From contig NZ_CP109013.1 of NCBI RefSeq assembly GCF_036226745.1, positions 2,108,001 through 2,172,000 of the forward strand: a stretch of DNA of 64,000 nt. Direction: 5' to 3'. A program made the translations under genes and the position numbers. This stretch comes from Streptomyces sp. NBC_00683. GTDB lineage: Bacteria > Actinomycetota > Actinomycetes > Streptomycetales > Streptomycetaceae. The notes beneath the pieces were generated by a model, which saw only the letters and a program-made list of their open reading frames with translations, had not been told where the DNA came from and made no database searches. This document shows positions 62,583-64,000 of the stretch, in pieces (within the stretch, counting starts at the first letter, position 1; each line of letters starts with the position of its first letter).

Positions 62583-64000
62583 ATGACGTTCTTCGACAAT
62601 CCCGTGATCCCCGGCTTCAGCCCGGACCCGAGCATCTGCCGGGCTGGCGACGACTACTACGTGGCGACGTCCAGCTTCGAGTACGTACCCGGCGTGCCGC
62701 TGTGGCACAGCCGCGACCTGGTGCACTGGAGGCTGATCGGGCACGCGCTGGACCGGCCCTCGCAGCTGGACCTGCCCGACACCGCCCCGTCCTCGACCGG
62801 CGTGTACGCGCCCACGATCCGCTACCACGACGGCCTGTTCTGGTTGATCACGACCGTGGTGGCCGGCGGCGGCAACATCCTGGTGACCGCACAGGACCCC
62901 GCGGGGCCGTGGTCGGACCCGGTCCCGGTCGGCATACCTGGCATCGACCCCGACCTGGCCTGGGACGAGGAGGGAAACTGCTGGTGCGTGTTCTCCTCGG
63001 AGGGGATCCGCGGGGTACGCATCGACCCGAAGACCGGCGACCTGCTGAGCGAACCGGTGGCGATGTGGTCGGGAAGCGGGCTGCAGTATCCCGAGGGGCC
63101 GCACCTGTACCGGATCGGCGACTGGTGGTACCTGCTGCTGTCCGAAGGCGGCACGGAACGCGGTCACGCACTGTCGGTGGCCCGGTCCCGGACGGTGCAG
63201 GGGCCGTTCGAGCCGCACCCCGCCAACCCCGTGCTGTCCCACCGCAGTACCGGCCACCCGGTGCAGAACACCGGCCACGGCGACCTGGTGCAGGCGCAGG
63301 ACGGCACCTGGTGGATGGTGCTGCTGGGTACCCGGCCGCGCGGTGACACACCGATGTACCACGGACTGGGCCGGGAGACGTTCCTGGTCCCGGTGCGCTG
63401 GGAGGACGAATGGCCGCTGCCGGGGCCGCTGGAACTGCACGCGGCCGCTCCGGCGCTGCCGCCGCAGCCCTGGCAGCACGAGCCGGAGCGGGACGACTTC
63501 GACTCCACCGCGCTCGCCCCTTCCTGGGTGACGCTCCGGCGGCACGACCCGGCGGCTGTCCGCCTCGACGAGCGGCCCGGCCACCTCGTTCTGCACGCCC
63601 GCGCGGACGGCCTCGACAAGCCCGGCGCCCTCTTCGTGGGACGGCGCCAGCGCGATCCCGACTGCAGCGCGCGCACCCTGGTCGGTGTCGACGAAGGCGG
63701 CCGTGCCGGGCTCACGGTACGCATGGACGAGGCTCACCACTACCAGGTGGAGACCGGCGAGGGCACGGTCCGCGCCGTGGCCAGGATCGGCCCGCTGCGC
63801 CAGACCGTCGCCGAACGGAGCCTGCCGCCGGGCCCCGTGACCCTGCGGATCGACGTCACCACCACCGACGTCCTGCCGCCCACCGTCACCGTTCGCCCCA
63901 CGGATCCGGAAGCCGCGGTCCCGCCCGGCCTGCGCGTCGGCGGCCCCGACACGCTCCGCCTGGGGTACGAGACGGCCGACGGCGACTTCGAGATCCTGGC
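62583..64000 (+). CDS. GH43-family glycoside hydrolase (3' end outside window)
   Basis: Open from ATG 62583 to the window end (472 codons). The five-bladed propeller of family GH43 is clear: N-P-V-I-P-G-F-S-P-D-P-S-I-C with the general-base Asp, I-D-P-D-L-A-W-D with the pKa-modulating Asp, and Y-P-E-G-P-H-L with the acid Glu. From residue about 310 a C-terminal beta-sandwich (D-D-F-D-S-T-A-L-A-P-S-W) starts, as in beta-xylosidase/arabinofuranosidase subfamilies. No signal peptide, so it acts on imported oligosaccharides. Confidence 0.92.
   Translation, partial: MTFFDNPVIPGFSPDPSICRAGDDYYVATSSFEYVPGVPLWHSRDLVHWRLIGHALDRPSQLDLPDTAPSSTGVYAPTIRYHDGLFWLITTVVAGGGNILVTAQDPAGPWSDPVPVGIPGIDPDLAWDEEGNCWCVFSSEGIRGVRIDPKTGDLLSEPVAMWSGSGLQYPEGPHLYRIGDWWYLLLSEGGTERGHALSVARSRTVQGPFEPHPANPVLSHRSTGHPVQNTGHGDLVQAQDGTWWMVLLGTRPRGDTPMYHGLGRETFLVPVRWEDEWPLPGPLELHAAAPALPPQPWQHEPERDDFDSTALAPSWVTLRRHDPAAVRLDERPGHLVLHARADGLDKPGALFVGRRQRDPDCSARTLVGVDEGGRAGLTVRMDEAHHYQVETGEGTVRAVARIGPLRQTVAERSLPPGPVTLRIDVTTTDVLPPTVTVRPTDPEAAVPPGLRVGGPDTLRLGYETADGDFEIL

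Noticed and set aside
1..64000. CRISPR arrays, tRNA or rRNA genes
   Set aside because: No spaced direct repeats of CRISPR type and no tRNA cloverleaf or rRNA sequence was recognised by eye.

Overview
The window is high-GC actinobacterial DNA, almost certainly Streptomyces or a close relative. It has strong third-position GC bias, many ATGA/GTGA stop-start overlaps, lipoboxes on most exported proteins, an incomplete conservon-type kinase/roadblock pair, MmyB-type regulators, an RHS toxin with a SUKH immunity gene, and at least one very rare TTA (bldA-type) codon. No rRNA, tRNA or CRISPR array is visible.

Layout. 1-9.6 kb: the end of what looks like a siderophore locus. It holds an O-methyltransferase-like gene (5' end outside the window), a lipoprotein/permease/permease/ATPase ferric-siderophore importer, an enterochelin-esterase-like hydrolase and a strongly asymmetric two-gene ABC exporter, all tightly overlapping. 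9.6-16.4 kb: twin receptor Ser/Thr kinases of identical length, then a partly decayed Nudix cluster with a double Nudix protein, a frameshifted isoaspartyl-methyltransferase fragment and a Nudix-kinase fusion that stops inside its catalytic motif. 16.4-22.5 kb: a six-gene oxidoreductase/efflux operon (two SDRs, MFS, cyclophilin-like lipoprotein, cupin, Zn-alcohol dehydrogenase) divergent from an MmyB-type regulator, with a candidate operator between them. 22.6-26.6 kb: mobile-element debris, namely an intact recombinase accessory gene, an internally deleted tyrosine recombinase and a gene cut at its 5' end, followed by small proteins.

26.8-36.0 kb is a molybdenum island. It contains two paralogous HTH-MOP regulators, a tandem-MOP molbindin, a molybdopterin-oxidoreductase-like domain protein, ModA, a fused ModB-ModC transporter, and a large assimilatory nitrate reductase fused to a flavodoxin/FAD reductase. 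The parts together could take up, store, sense and use molybdate. 36.2-39.5 kb: two TetR-controlled gene sets, each with a palindromic operator candidate. 39.6-43.2 kb: a HicB-like RHH protein, a DUF4097 protein and a DrrA/DrrB-type ABC pair; upstream of the RHH gene lie seven copies of an 8-bp palindromic motif, three of them phased at exactly 10 bp. 43.8-51.8 kb: a CvnA-type kinase and CvnB roadblock protein joined, without CvnC/D, to a branched-chain-amino-acid/amide-type ABC importer with a fused LivH-LivM permease.

51.9-55.1 kb: an FAD monooxygenase, a vWA protein and a DHFR-like reductase. 55.6-62.1 kb: a polymorphic-toxin locus with a 1568-residue RHS protein ending in a DNA/RNA non-specific endonuclease, a translationally coupled SUKH immunity protein that carries a C-terminal Lsr2 DNA-binding domain, and an orphan SUKH-3-like gene upstream. 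62.6-64 kb: the start of a GH43 glycoside hydrolase that runs off the window. The most promising leads are the SUKH-Lsr2 immunity fusion, the phased RHH operator array, the fully segregated catalytic and degenerate sites of the ABC exporter, and the Cvn kinase module wired to an ABC importer.
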